This document shows positions 43,337 through 51,839 of a stretch of 64,000 bases of DNA, piece after piece; position 1 is the stretch's first letter; the number at the start of each line of letters is the position of its first letter. The DNA comes from Rufibacter psychrotolerans (GTDB lineage: Bacteria > Bacteroidota > Bacteroidia > Cytophagales > Hymenobacteraceae): contig NZ_JAFFJV010000003.1 in the NCBI RefSeq assembly GCF_016924645.1, positions 1 through 64,000 of the forward strand. The letters are read 5' to 3'. Under the pieces are notes generated by a model that made no database searches, was not told the DNA's origin, and saw only the letters and a list, made by a program, of their open reading frames with translations. The position numbers and the translations under genes were made by a program.

Positions 43337-43359
43337 AGGGGAGCATTGCTGCTCCCCCT
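43337..43359. repeat. Hairpin between Ere-like and NYN genes
   Basis: GGGGAGCA pairs with TGCTCCCC around TTGC. It could terminate the Ere-like gene; a U-run is absent on the plus strand. Confidence 0.5.
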
Positions 43360-43472
43360 GGTACTTTTGTCTCTGTTGTTGTCTAAAAAATGCAACGGAA
43401 AATCTGGTGCTTTCCTGCAACAGGTAGTCAGGCTACTGCAGGAGTGGCGTACTACGGCAGCTAGTCAGGCTG

Positions 43473-44381
43473 CTAGAGTACCCGTACACTTTTGGCGACA
43501 TCGTTGCCTTCGCCGTCTTTCTCAATCTCAAACTCCACGCGGTCTCCTACGTGCAGTTCATTAAAGTCTGTGTCAATCACGTTGGTAAAGTGAAAGAACA
43601 GGTTGTTGGGTGGGTACTTGATAAAACCGTAGCCGTTTTTCAGGCTCATGATCTCACCTTCGCCGTGGCTTTCAAATCCTTCTTCCTGGTCGTGGTCCTC
43701 GTCGCGGTCAACGGTGCTCCGTTTCTGGTCTGGCTGCACAAACAGGCGGTGGATCTTAGAATCATTGCGGGCAATGCGCTGGTCAATGATTCCGTGCATG
43801 GCCATGGGGTACGTTACTTCGGCCAGCAGATCCTGTGACGGGCGCGTGGTCATGCGCTGTCCGTTGTCTGTGGTGTACTCAAACTCCCAGGTGAGCGCCA
43901 TGATGCGGGTACCCAGGGTGTTCACCTTGCGTACCATGGGCACATAGTCGCCGTCTGAGGAGATAAGCACCAACACGTCAAAGCGTTTGTAGAATGCCTG
44001 CTCAAAGGCCTCCAGCGCCAGCCACACGTCTATGCCGCGTTCCTGCTTGTATCCCTCCGGTGTAGTCCGCACCGGCAGATAGTGGGTAGTCACGCCCTCA
44101 GACATGAGAATGTCGTCAAACACCCGGTCCCAGTAGAGGGTATCACCGCGTTGGCTGGCCTCGTAGGCGTTGAGCCGGCCCCGGAAGTAATGGGCATCCA
44201 CAATCCGGCAAAAGCGCGGATCTACCCCTTCTTCCTCGGCCACCTGGTCCCGGATAAATTCGTGGAGGCCAGAGATGCTGATCCTACGCTTGCGCTGATG
44301 GCCGTAGGCGTAGTAGTTGCTGACCTGTAAGAAGTAATTACCGTCATAGAAGACGCCAATCCTTACTAATTTTTCCTGCAT
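43473..44381 (-). CDS. NYN (PIN-like) nuclease domain fused to a cold-shock domain
   Basis: 302 residues. Residues ~5-180 form a NYN/LabA-type domain with RIGVFYDGNYFLQ (first Asp), GIDVWLALEAFEQ (second) and VLVLISSDGDYVPMVRK (third), the acid set of PIN-like nucleases. An acidic linker (DRDEDHDQEEGFE) follows. The last ~65 residues are a cold-shock OB fold with GYGFIKYPPNNLFFHFTNV, containing RNP-like aromatic positions. It is probably an RNA-binding ribonuclease. It stands alone with a large 5' spacer of almost 1 kb. Confidence 0.9.
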   Translation of the reverse strand: MQEKLVRIGVFYDGNYFLQVSNYYAYGHQRKRRISISGLHEFIRDQVAEEEGVDPRFCRIVDAHYFRGRLNAYEASQRGDTLYWDRVFDDILMSEGVTTHYLPVRTTPEGYKQERGIDVWLALEAFEQAFYKRFDVLVLISSDGDYVPMVRKVNTLGTRIMALTWEFEYTTDNGQRMTTRPSQDLLAEVTYPMAMHGIIDQRIARNDSKIHRLFVQPDQKRSTVDRDEDHDQEEGFESHGEGEIMSLKNGYGFIKYPPNNLFFHFTNVIDTDFNELHVGDRVEFEIEKDGEGNDVAKSVRVL

Positions 44382-44835
44382 GTTGTTATCTATTTTGTGT
44401 CTGTCTGTCTTTCAAATGGTCTGTCATTTTAAGTATATCTGTTGTAATGAAATGGGGCACGCAGTAATCTTTGGGGAAACGGTAAAAAGACAGAGAGACT
44501 TCAAGGGGTACAAAGGAGCAGGAAATCGTTTGCTATGGGTTGTCTGATAGAAACTGATGGTTTGCAATCTGCTATACGTTAAATATACCTTCATTTATAA
44601 GTCTGGGGAACCTCTATTTTCTTTTTTCTTTTGGCTGTGCTACGGCAACGGCTACCGGCACAAACCAGTGGGTTTACCTGGGTTTATTTTTGATATCCTC
44701 TAAAAGAAAGAACGTTTCAGTACGTTGCTACCGGGCAAATGTAGCCAATGATTGTTTTGGTTACAACCTAAAATGCAGCGTGGCGTTGTATTAATTAAAC
44801 GATGTTTGCTGCCATTCTAGTACTTGCCTGGTGCC

Positions 44836-44875
44836 CTGTTTTAGGCCATTTTCAAGAAAAACAGCCCAGAAATAG
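44836..44875. repeat. Dispersed intergenic palindrome, copy 19
   Basis: CTGTTTTAGGCC arm, ATTTTCAAGAAAA centre, CAGCCCAGAAATAG right arm. Confidence 0.65.
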
Positions 44876-45033
44876 CGGGGTAAAACCTGACCCCTGCGGT
44901 ACCCCAGCCCTGCTACCCGCCTCTGCCCTGCCCATTAGAAACGTGTGGCGGTCTTATCCCAACTCTGAAAACAAACCTTTCAGAGAGTAAACCGCTGATC
45001 TTTCCTTTTGTTTACCAGCAAGATAGTCAAGTT

Positions 45034-45058
45034 CCCTAGCCCTAAAGCAGGGCTAGGG
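45034..45058. repeat. Perfect 10-bp-stem hairpin
   Basis: CCCTAGCCCT and AGGGCTAGGG around AAAGC, in a non-coding region with no U-run after it. Confidence 0.65.
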
Positions 45059-45105
45059 CCAGCTCCAGGTCCAGGTCCAGAATGTATCGCAAGATTTTGC
45101 CGCTA

Positions 45106-45133
45106 AGGGAAAGCGCTCCGGAGCGTTTGTCCC
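45106..45133. repeat. Palindrome centred on CGCTCCGGAGCG
   Basis: A perfect 12-bp core flanked by GGGAAA and TTTGTCCC, giving an extended stem with small bulges. It is not a copy of the main palindrome family. Confidence 0.55.
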
Positions 45134-45309
45134 GGTGAAGGAAGTGATGCGAGGGGTCTGAAATTAATCCTAAAATAAGGAAGGGCCGAAGGAGGCAAAT
45201 TCCTGGAAATTACATTTCCAATTACGCCTATTTTTGCACCTACTTTTTTAATTAATTGAATAAGTTAGGTAGAATCTGGAATCCTTAAATTCATGAAAGG
45301 TTCTAACGA

Positions 45310-45343
45310 AAAAGAGCCCGCCTTGGAAAAAGCGGGCTCTTTT
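45310..45343. terminator. Bidirectional terminator of kbl
   Basis: AAAAGAGCCCGC and GCGGGCTCTTTT pair around a 10-nt loop, 23 bp past the kbl stop. Confidence 0.9.
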
Positions 45344-45365
45344 GATAGCAGGGTTTTTGGAAGTA

Positions 45366-46559
45366 CTACGCCTTCAGCACTCCCAGTTCCCGGCCTACCT
45401 CGGTGAAGGCCTGGATGGCCCGGTCCAGGTGCTCCTGCGTGTGCTCCGCCGAAAGCTGTACCCTGATGCGCGCTGCGCCTTTAGCTACCACCGGATAATA
45501 GAACCCGATCACGTAAATGCCCTTCTCCAGCATCTTGGCCGCGAAGTCCTGCGCCAGTTTGGCGTCATACAGCATCACGGGCACAATAGGATGCACACCT
45601 GGACGGATGTCAAACCCGGCGGCGGTCATGTTCTCCCGGAAGTACTTGGTGTTCCACTCCAGGCGGTCGCGCAGCTCGGTGGTGGAGCTCAGCAACTCCA
45701 GCACGGCCAGAGACCCGCCCACAATGGCCGGAGCCAGCGAGTTGGAGAACAGATACGGCCGGGACCGCTGGCGCAGCATGTCAATGATTTCTTTCTTGCC
45801 GGTGGTAAAGCCGCCCATGGCACCGCCTAGCGCTTTGCCCAAGGTACCAGTGATGATGTCCACGCGGCCCATCACGTTGTGGTACTCGTGGGTACCTCGG
45901 CCGGTCTTGCCAATGAAGCCGGTAGAGTGGGATTCATCTACCAGCACCAGGGCTTTGTACTGATCTGCCAGGTCACAGATTTTGTCCAGTTGGGCAATGG
46001 TGCCGTCCATGGAGAAAGAGCCGTCGGTGACAATGATGCGGTGCTTGGCGCCCTGGCTTTGCTGCAGTTTGGCTTCCAGGTCGGCGAGGTTGTTGTGCTC
46101 GTAGCGGAAACGCTGGGCCTTGCACAGCCTGATGCCGTCAATGATGGAGGCGTGGTTCAGGGCATCGGAGATGATGGCGCTCTGTTCGTCAAACAAAGGC
46201 TCAAACACGCCGCCGTTCGCGTCAAAGGCCGCCGCGTACAGAATGGTGTCTTCCATGCCCAGGAACTCGGCCAGCTTCTGCTCCAGCTGTTTGTGGATGT
46301 CCTGGGTGCCGCAGATAAAGCGCACTGAGCTCATGCCGTAGCCGTGGGTGTCAATGGTGCGCTTGGCAGCCTCAATCACCGCCGGGTGTGAGGAAAGCCC
46401 CAGGTAGTTGTTGGCGCAGAAGTTGAGCACCTCGCCGGTCTGCTGGGTTTTGATCTGGGCGTGCTGCGGGGTAATGATGACCCGCTCCTTTTTATATAAG
46501 CCGTTCGCTTCAATTTCGGCTAACTGCTGCTGTAAATCAGGTTGCAGAGTTTCGTACAT
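45366..46559 (-). CDS. kbl: Glycine C-acetyltransferase (2-amino-3-ketobutyrate CoA ligase)
   Basis: 397 residues, full length for the alpha-oxoamine synthase family. It has [34 protein letters not shown], the Asp of [13 protein letters not shown] and the PLP Lys in [16 protein letters not shown]. It cleaves 2-amino-3-oxobutyrate with CoA to glycine and acetyl-CoA. It is divergent from the threonine 3-dehydrogenase at 46731, which makes its substrate. Its promoter has a perfect TATCTTTG box (46648-46655, minus strand). Confidence 0.96.
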   Translation of the reverse strand: MYETLQPDLQQQLAEIEANGLYKKERVIITPQHAQIKTQQTGEVLNFCANNYLGLSSHPAVIEAAKRTIDTHGYGMSSVRFICGTQDIHKQLEQKLAEFLGMEDTILYAAAFDANGGVFEPLFDEQSAIISDALNHASIIDGIRLCKAQRFRYEHNNLADLEAKLQQSQGAKHRIIVTDGSFSMDGTIAQLDKICDLADQYKALVLVDESHSTGFIGKTGRGTHEYHNVMGRVDIITGTLGKALGGAMGGFTTGKKEIIDMLRQRSRPYLFSNSLAPAIVGGSLAVLELLSSTTELRDRLEWNTKYFRENMTAAGFDIRPGVHPIVPVMLYDAKLAQDFAAKMLEKGIYVIGFYYPVVAKGAARIRVQLSAEHTQEHLDRAIQAFTEVGRELGVLKA

Positions 46560-46647
46560 AGAGTTCGTGGATTATTCGTTCGTGTGGTTTTACGTGGAAA
46601 ACGTACAGGCAAATTCCTGAAAGGGGCTGTACGCAGGTTTCCGTGAC

Positions 46648-46655
46648 CAAAGATA
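46648..46655 (-). promoter_or_regulatory. Bacteroidota -7 box for kbl
   Basis: TATCTTTG on the minus strand matches TAnnTTTG exactly. A good -33 TTG was not identified. The leader would be about 80 nt. Confidence 0.55.
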
Positions 46656-46682
46656 CAAAACCTGGGCGCCTGCCCTAATTTT

Positions 46683-46710
46683 TTGGAGCCGCATGAATAA
46701 CGTACATTTG
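46683..46710 (+). promoter_or_regulatory. Bacteroidota promoter for threonine dehydrogenase
   Basis: TTG at 46683-46685 and TACATTTG at 46703-46710, spaced 17 nt, match the sigma-ABfr consensus; the start codon lies 20 bp downstream. Confidence 0.7.
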
Positions 46711-46730
46711 TTTTTCTATTCAGCACCTTC

Positions 46731-47693
46731 ATGACAAAAAAGCCCCATACCATACTAGTGATCGGCGCCTGCGGCCAGTTAGGCTCTGAACTTACCCTGG
46801 AACTGAGAAAAATCTACGGCGATGCCAACGTGGTGGCCGCCGACATTCAATACCCCAAACAAGCCGAGCTGCGCGAAAGCGGCCCCTTTGAGATTGTGGA
46901 CGTGCTCACGCCCCAGCACCTCACCGACCTGACCTCCAAGTACAAGGTGAAGCAGATCTACCACCTGGCGGCAATTTTGTCGGCTACCGGCGAGAAGAAC
47001 CCCAAGTTTGCCTGGCGCCTGAACATGGACGGCCTGTTCAACGTGCTGGACTTTGCGCTGGAGCACAAGGTGGAGAAAGTGTACTGGCCTTCTTCCATCG
47101 CCGTGTTCGGACCCAATACGCCGCGCGAGAACACGCCGCAAAACACCATCATGGACCCCAACACGGTGTACGGCATCAGCAAGCAGGCCGGCGAGCGCTG
47201 GTGCGAGTACTACTTCCTCAAGTACGGACTGGATGTGCGCAGTCTGCGTTACCCGGGCCTCATTGGCTACAAAGCCCTGCCGGGCGGCGGCACCACCGAT
47301 TATGCCGTGGACATTTACCACCAGGCCCTGGCCAAAGGCACCTACAAGTGTTTCCTGAGCGAGCACACCCGCCTGCCCATGATGTACATGCCCGATGCCC
47401 TCAAAGGCACCTTGGACCTGATGCACGCGCCCGCCGAGCAGGTGAAAATACGCTCCTCCTACAACCTGGCGGCCATGAGTTTCACGCCAGAGGAAATCGC
47501 TGGCAGCATCCGGCGCCACTACCCAGACTTCACCATCACCTACGAGCCAGACATGCGCCAGCAGATCGCCGACTCCTGGCCGCAGAGCATTGATGACCTG
47601 GCCGCCCGCCAGGACTGGGGCTGGAAACCGCAGTACGACCTGCACACCATGACCGATGACATGCTCCTGCACCTGAAGCGGATCAACAACTAA
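46731..47693 (+). CDS. L-threonine 3-dehydrogenase of the NAD-dependent epimerase (SDR) type
   Basis: 320 residues. An N-terminal NAD-binding GACGQLGSELTLEL follows directly after the start, with the catalytic YGISKQAGERW (Tyr-x3-Lys), PSSIAVFGPNTPRENTPQ and the family motif RYPGLIGYKALPGGGTTDYAVDIYH. These match short-chain threonine dehydrogenases of Bacteroidota, distinct from the zinc-type Tdh of E. coli. It oxidises threonine to 2-amino-3-oxobutyrate for the divergent kbl product. A terminator follows 36 bp after the stop. Confidence 0.94.
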   Translation: MTKKPHTILVIGACGQLGSELTLELRKIYGDANVVAADIQYPKQAELRESGPFEIVDVLTPQHLTDLTSKYKVKQIYHLAAILSATGEKNPKFAWRLNMDGLFNVLDFALEHKVEKVYWPSSIAVFGPNTPRENTPQNTIMDPNTVYGISKQAGERWCEYYFLKYGLDVRSLRYPGLIGYKALPGGGTTDYAVDIYHQALAKGTYKCFLSEHTRLPMMYMPDALKGTLDLMHAPAEQVKIRSSYNLAAMSFTPEEIAGSIRRHYPDFTITYEPDMRQQIADSWPQSIDDLAARQDWGWKPQYDLHTMTDDMLLHLKRINN

Positions 47694-47728
47694 CCAAGGC
47701 TCCGGCTTGCTACCTGTCCTGGCTCACC

Positions 47729-47766
47729 CAAAGCCCCTGCTGTCTGGTAACGGCGGGGGCTTTGTT
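47729..47766 (+). terminator. Terminator of the threonine dehydrogenase gene
   Basis: CAAAGCCCC-GC and GC-GGGGCTTTG stem followed by TTTT; it runs directly into palindrome copy 20. Confidence 0.8.
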
Positions 47767-47801
47767 TTGGGCCCGTTTTCCAGGAAACCGGCCCAAAACA
47801 G
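47764..47801. repeat. Dispersed intergenic palindrome, copy 20
   Basis: Nearly perfect: GTTTTGGGCCCG arm, TTTTCCAGGAAA centre, CCGGCCCAAAACAG right arm. Confidence 0.8.
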
Positions 47802-47988
47802 AAGCGCCGCCTGACCCGGCAAAGCCCTGGCATGATCTGCCCCAGCTACCGCCGCCGCATTTTTTATCTTATTCATTCTCAGATAAATACTGTGCTCCGC
47901 CACGATCTTACCCCTTAACCTGCTGGAATTACATACTGCTTTTGTAATATTGCGCCCCATCATTATCCCTTATTTAATTTTTAAAAGC

Positions 47989-48645
47989 ATGTTAAAAAAG
48001 ATTTTCACCGCTGCGGCCCTCAGCTTGACCCTGGGTTTTGCGGCATCGGCCCAGGAAGTAGGCGGAATTAAACCCGCCGCCGGCGAAGTAACGGGCGAAG
48101 TGCAGCTGAACCTGACCGACGGTAACACCGTGGGCTTGGGCCTGAACCAGTTACGCGGACGTTATTTCCTGAGCCCCACCACGGCGGTACGCGCCTCTGT
48201 TATCCTGGACATTGAGAACCAAACCGGCGATGATGATTTTAGCCGCACCTCTACCCTGGTGGTGTTGTCACCGGGTATTGAGAAGCACTTCGCGGGCACA
48301 GACCGTTTGTCGCCGTACGTGGGCGCTGAGCTGACCCTCTCTAAATTGTTCGCCAGCGAGGAAGGCGATGATTACGAGATTGAGGGCGCCTGGTCTAACG
48401 GCAGTGGCTTCTCTAACCGCAACTACTTCGGGTTTGGCCTGGGAGCCGTGGCCGGTGCAGACTACTACTTCGCCCGTCACGTGTACCTGGGCGTGGAGTT
48501 CGGCTTTGGCCTGCAGTACACCACCGAGGGTGATGTAAAGGTGAATCCAGAAGGCCGTCCGTCCACTACCATTGACGGGGAAGGCGGTTCTTTGAGACTG
48601 CGCCCTACCGTGAACAGCGGTCTGCGGTTAGGCTTTGTGTTCTAG
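47989..48645 (+). CDS. Outer-membrane beta-barrel protein (porin-like family)
   Basis: 218 residues from the ATG at 47989 (MLKKIFTAAALSLTLGFAASAQ signal). The mature part is made of alternating amphipathic strands and ends RLGFVF with a terminal aromatic, as needed for barrel insertion. SPYVGAELTLSKLF and GAVAGADYYFARHVYLGVEFGFGLQY are typical of small OmpA-barrel-like proteins of 8 strands. Function unknown. A TAATATTG box about 45 bp upstream is a possible -7 element and a terminator follows. Confidence 0.85.
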   Translation: MLKKIFTAAALSLTLGFAASAQEVGGIKPAAGEVTGEVQLNLTDGNTVGLGLNQLRGRYFLSPTTAVRASVILDIENQTGDDDFSRTSTLVVLSPGIEKHFAGTDRLSPYVGAELTLSKLFASEEGDDYEIEGAWSNGSGFSNRNYFGFGLGAVAGADYYFARHVYLGVEFGFGLQYTTEGDVKVNPEGRPSTTIDGEGGSLRLRPTVNSGLRLGFVF

Positions 48646-48664
48646 TCTGATCAAGATTCTGTTT

Positions 48665-48699
48665 GAGCCCGGCCCTAATCTCTGGTGCCGGGCTTTTTT
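48665..48699 (+). terminator. Terminator of the barrel protein gene
   Basis: AGCCCGGC and GCCGGGCT stem followed by TTTTTT. Confidence 0.9.
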
Positions 48700-48768
48700 G
48701 TTCCTGCCCGTCCTGGGCCCCAACCGCCAGCTTTCCTGCGCCCATCTGGCTTTTTCAGGGTTGTTGAC

Positions 48769-48807
48769 TGTTTCAGGGCTGTTTCCTGGAAAATCGGCCC
48801 AAAACGG
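48769..48807. repeat. Dispersed intergenic palindrome, copy 21
   Basis: CTGTTTCAGGGC arm, TGTTTCCTGGAAAA centre, TCGGCCCAAAACGG right arm. Confidence 0.75.
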
Positions 48808-48891
48808 CTGCTCTCTTTCTCCGCCTCCGCCACAACCTTTCCGGCCTTAATCAGTTAAAAAACGCGGCACCTTTTACAGCATCCTCGGGCT

Positions 48892-49620
48892 ATGATTGTG
48901 AATCCGCATGAGAAGGGTTGGGAGATTATCTTTCAGCAGGCACACGCGCTGTTGGCGGCCGAGATAGGCTTTGCCTGGCGCCAAGCGAAATGGCCACTGC
49001 AGTTCATGCAGACCCTGGCGGCCATTGCGCAGCATGACGACGGCCAGAAAGACTGGACCGGCCGCTATGCCCTTACGCCCGCCGGCGCGCCCGCCAACTT
49101 TACGCAGCTGCCCTTTTGCCTGGAGCAGGCCCGGCAGGTCATGAAAGAGGCGCGTTTCCAGGGCCGGTGGCGAAGCCTGCTCACCAGCATGCACCTTTCC
49201 TTTTTGTATGAGGAACTGCGGGGCCAGAAAAAAGAATGGGACGCTTTCCTGGACGAGCAACTGGCCTACCAGAAAAAGTGGCGCCAGCAGCTCAAGGTCT
49301 CCAGGCCCGATGCCCGGTACGCCTATGATTTCATGCAGTGGTGCGACCGCTTCTCGCTCATCCTTTGCCGCAACGAGCTGCCCGAGATGGAGCGGGCCCT
49401 GGAAATCAGTAACGGCCCAGACCAGGTTAGGTACGAGGTCACGCAGCTGAAAACCGGCCCGGTGCTGGTGCAGCCCTGGCCTTTTCAGGCAAAGCAGCTC
49501 TCCCTGTCTGTGGAGGCGCGCTGCCTGACCCAGCTGCAGTTTAACTCTGACCAGGAACTGGCCGAGGCCATGTGGCAGGCCCCCATCCACCGCAAGGAGT
49601 GGCTCCTGACGCAGGGCTAA
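48892..49620 (+). CDS. DUF3891 family protein
   Basis: 242 residues, soluble, no signal peptide. The start MIVNPHEKGWEIIFQQAHALLAAEIGFAWR and the helical body with FLYEELRGQKKEWDAFLDEQLAYQKKW and YDFMQWCDRFSLILC match the DUF3891 pattern, whose function is unknown. The C-terminal part is beta-rich (VLVQPWPFQAKQLSLSVEAR). It appears to be a separate transcription unit downstream of a palindrome copy. Confidence 0.8.
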   Translation: MIVNPHEKGWEIIFQQAHALLAAEIGFAWRQAKWPLQFMQTLAAIAQHDDGQKDWTGRYALTPAGAPANFTQLPFCLEQARQVMKEARFQGRWRSLLTSMHLSFLYEELRGQKKEWDAFLDEQLAYQKKWRQQLKVSRPDARYAYDFMQWCDRFSLILCRNELPEMERALEISNGPDQVRYEVTQLKTGPVLVQPWPFQAKQLSLSVEARCLTQLQFNSDQELAEAMWQAPIHRKEWLLTQG

Positions 49621-49826
49621 CCCAGGCTTTGCTCCCCCGCCCAGGCCATCGGCAGAAGCCTGCAGCATGACTGAGGCTTTGGGTTACTGATGGTGGCCCT
49701 GGCAAGGCAGAAATGGTACTCTTGCCGGTACCGCTCCCTGGCAGCCAGGCTCCTCCCCCCGTAATTTTCGAATAAACCTCCGCCGTGTTTCCCCGTTAAC
49801 TATAGTTTAACAAACCTTTTCACCTG

Positions 49827-50156
49827 ATGGCCATTCAGATTTCCTCTGACCACGAGTTGCGTTCTATCATTTTTGAGCGCGAGCGGGTAATTGTAAAGTT
49901 CATAGATGAAGACTGCCAGATCTGTAAGCTTTTAGCCCCTTCTTTCAAGCAATTCTCTGACGACCCCACCTATGACAGCATTACGTTCCTGCAGATGGAT
50001 GCGTCTGAAAACCCGGTTTCCAGCAAGGAGGTGAAACTCACCGGCACGCCGTTCTTCGCCATTTACTTCCGGGGCACCTTGCGCCACTGCAGCTTGCTGT
50101 CTTCTGAGGCCGAGGTCAAGAAAATGCTGGACCGGCTGCTGGCCTGCAAAGCCTGA
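49827..50156 (+). CDS. Thioredoxin-like protein
   Basis: 109 residues, cytoplasmic. It has the thioredoxin fold order with VIVKFIDEDCQICKLLAPSF, where CQIC replaces the usual CGPC, and the cis-Pro in LTGTPFFAIYFRG. A redox or thiol-transfer role is likely, but the non-standard active site makes the electron partner unclear. The start MAIQISSDHELRS is preceded by an AT-rich stretch that probably holds the promoter. Confidence 0.85.
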   Translation: MAIQISSDHELRSIIFERERVIVKFIDEDCQICKLLAPSFKQFSDDPTYDSITFLQMDASENPVSSKEVKLTGTPFFAIYFRGTLRHCSLLSSEAEVKKMLDRLLACKA

Positions 50157-50161
50157 CCTTT

Positions 50162-50194
50162 GGGGGGCCGTTTTGGCCAGAATAGCCCTAAAAC
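50162..50194. repeat. Dispersed intergenic palindrome, copy 22
   Basis: GGGGCCGTTTTGGCC left part and AATAGCCCTAAAAC right arm; shortened centre. Confidence 0.55.
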
Positions 50195-50222
50195 AAGAAG
50201 CCCGGCTTTGTGTGAAGTTCGC

Positions 50223-50230
50223 TAAATTTG
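50223..50230 (+). promoter_or_regulatory. -7 box four bases before the DUF4403 start codon
   Basis: TAAATTTG matches TAnnTTTG exactly and ends 4 nt before the ATG at 50235, which would place transcription start at or next to the start codon (leaderless message). No well-spaced -33 TTG was found. Confidence 0.5.
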
Positions 50231-50234
50231 TGGC

Positions 50235-51674
50235 ATGGCCCAGCGCTCCCTTCTTTCCCTAGTATCCATCCTTTTGTCGGCCGCTGGCCTTTTGGCGGGC
50301 TGCCAGCAGTCCACCACCCTCACCGGCGTTCAGCCAGACGCCACGGTGGCTCCCCAGCCCTTGCCCCAGCCGCAGCTTTCCACCATTACCCTGCCGGTGA
50401 CCATGCCGGTGAAGGCGCTGCAGGAGCGCATTAACCAGGAGCTGCCCCCCACCCTTTACCAGGACACCAACCTGGAAGACGATGACCTGATGGTGACCGT
50501 CACCAAGACGGGGCCGGTGCAGCTGCGCGCCGAACTCAGCAAGCTCTACATGGAGGTGCCGCTGCGGGTCTGGGCCAGGGGGCGCTGGCAGTGGAACGCC
50601 TGCGAGCTGTGCAAAAAGCTGCAGAAGACCGAGGAAACCGAGTTTGAGGTTACCGTGTGCACCGAAAGCCGGCTGCAGATCTTGCCAAATTACCTTCTCA
50701 AAAGCCACTCTACCGGAGACTTTACCTGGGGAGCCCGCAAGCCTACCCTGGCGCTGGGTCCGCTCAAGATCAACCTGGCCCCTTTCATTGAATCCAAGCT
50801 GAAGGCCCAGCTGAACCCCATGCTGCAGCAGCTGGACCAGGAGCTGCAGAAGAAGGTTCCGTTGCAATTATACCTGGCCGAGGCCTGGCAGCAGTTACAG
50901 ACCCCGGTGCTGCTCAACGCCCAGTACAACGCCTGGCTGGCCATAGAACCCAAAGCCGTCAGGCTCACGCCCCTGGAGCTGCAGCAAGACCAGCTTAGCT
51001 TACAGGTGGGCATTGACGCCCTGGTGCAGGTGGTGCCCGGCCAGAAACCCCAGAACGCCACGGTTCAGGCCCTGCCGTCCTTTATTCCGGCCCGCTCGCT
51101 TCCGCCGCAGGCGCAGCTCAACGTCAGCAGCCATCTGTCTTACGCCTACCTTACCCAGGTACTCCGGAAAGAGCTCAACAACCAGACCTTTTCCTTTGAG
51201 GGCGGCAAGCACCAGCTCACGGTGCATGACATTGCCGTGGCCGGGAAAGGCACCCAGCTCCTGCTGGCCCTTGATGTCAGTGGCCACTCCAAGGCCGGGT
51301 TCCTCACCAAGAAGCTCAACGGCAAGGTCTGGCTGCAGGGCACGCCCTATTATGACGCCGCCGCCCAGGAGATAAAAGTGCGGGACCTGAGCTACACCCT
51401 GCAAACCCGCGACCAACTGGTAAACACCGCCAACTGGCTGCTGCAGAACCGGTTCAGAACCCAGATGGAGCAGCAGATGACCGTTCCGGTGAAAGGCCAG
51501 CTCACCACCCTGCGCGAGGCCCTGCAAACCGGCCTGCGGGAAACCCAGCTCCAGGAGAAGATGGTGCTGCGGGGCTCTGACTTCACCCTGGAACCCGACA
51601 CCCTCTTTGTCACCGAGGCGGGCATCAGGGCCCATTTCCTGGCTACCGGCAAGTTGGCGCTCTTCTTCCAGTAA
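50235..51674 (+). CDS. DUF4403 family lipoprotein
   Basis: 479 residues. SPII signal (ILLSAAGLLAGC, Cys22). The body matches DUF4403: TITLPVTMPVKALQERINQELPPTLYQD, a central ARGRWQW strand with two Cys nearby, LGPLKINLAPFIESKLKAQL and C-terminal HFLATGKLALFF. The tandem SMP/BPI-like beta and long helical pattern is suggestive of a lipid-handling tubular fold, but this is an inference. It is separated from the YihY gene by 165 bp on the same strand. Confidence 0.87.
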   Translation: MAQRSLLSLVSILLSAAGLLAGCQQSTTLTGVQPDATVAPQPLPQPQLSTITLPVTMPVKALQERINQELPPTLYQDTNLEDDDLMVTVTKTGPVQLRAELSKLYMEVPLRVWARGRWQWNACELCKKLQKTEETEFEVTVCTESRLQILPNYLLKSHSTGDFTWGARKPTLALGPLKINLAPFIESKLKAQLNPMLQQLDQELQKKVPLQLYLAEAWQQLQTPVLLNAQYNAWLAIEPKAVRLTPLELQQDQLSLQVGIDALVQVVPGQKPQNATVQALPSFIPARSLPPQAQLNVSSHLSYAYLTQVLRKELNNQTFSFEGGKHQLTVHDIAVAGKGTQLLLALDVSGHSKAGFLTKKLNGKVWLQGTPYYDAAAQEIKVRDLSYTLQTRDQLVNTANWLLQNRFRTQMEQQMTVPVKGQLTTLREALQTGLRETQLQEKMVLRGSDFTLEPDTLFVTEAGIRAHFLATGKLALFFQ

Positions 51675-51839
51675 ACGGCCGGCTGGCGTAGCCCGGCAGG
51701 TGGACAGTTGCCCGCTGGGCGCAGGCTGGCCGGGCGGAGCCTGTTTTTGGGGGATTTTCCTGCCCCAAAGGCCTGGCACCAACTATTCTGGGGGCGTTCC
51801 CGTACGTTTTCCTTAAGACTGCACCAGAATTTAACCAGA

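Larger units (their letters stand above)
44382..45365. other. 984-bp gap with structured repeats
   Basis: No convincing gene; a 62-codon frame at 44802-44990 reads through palindrome copy 19. Other content: the upstream region of the NYN gene, a perfect 10-bp-stem hairpin (45034-45058), a second larger imperfect palindrome (45106-45133) and the kbl terminator (45310-45343). Confidence 0.55.

Noticed and set aside
44802..44990. 62-codon frame in the gap between NYN and kbl
   Set aside because: It runs through palindrome copy 19 and has no independent coding signal.
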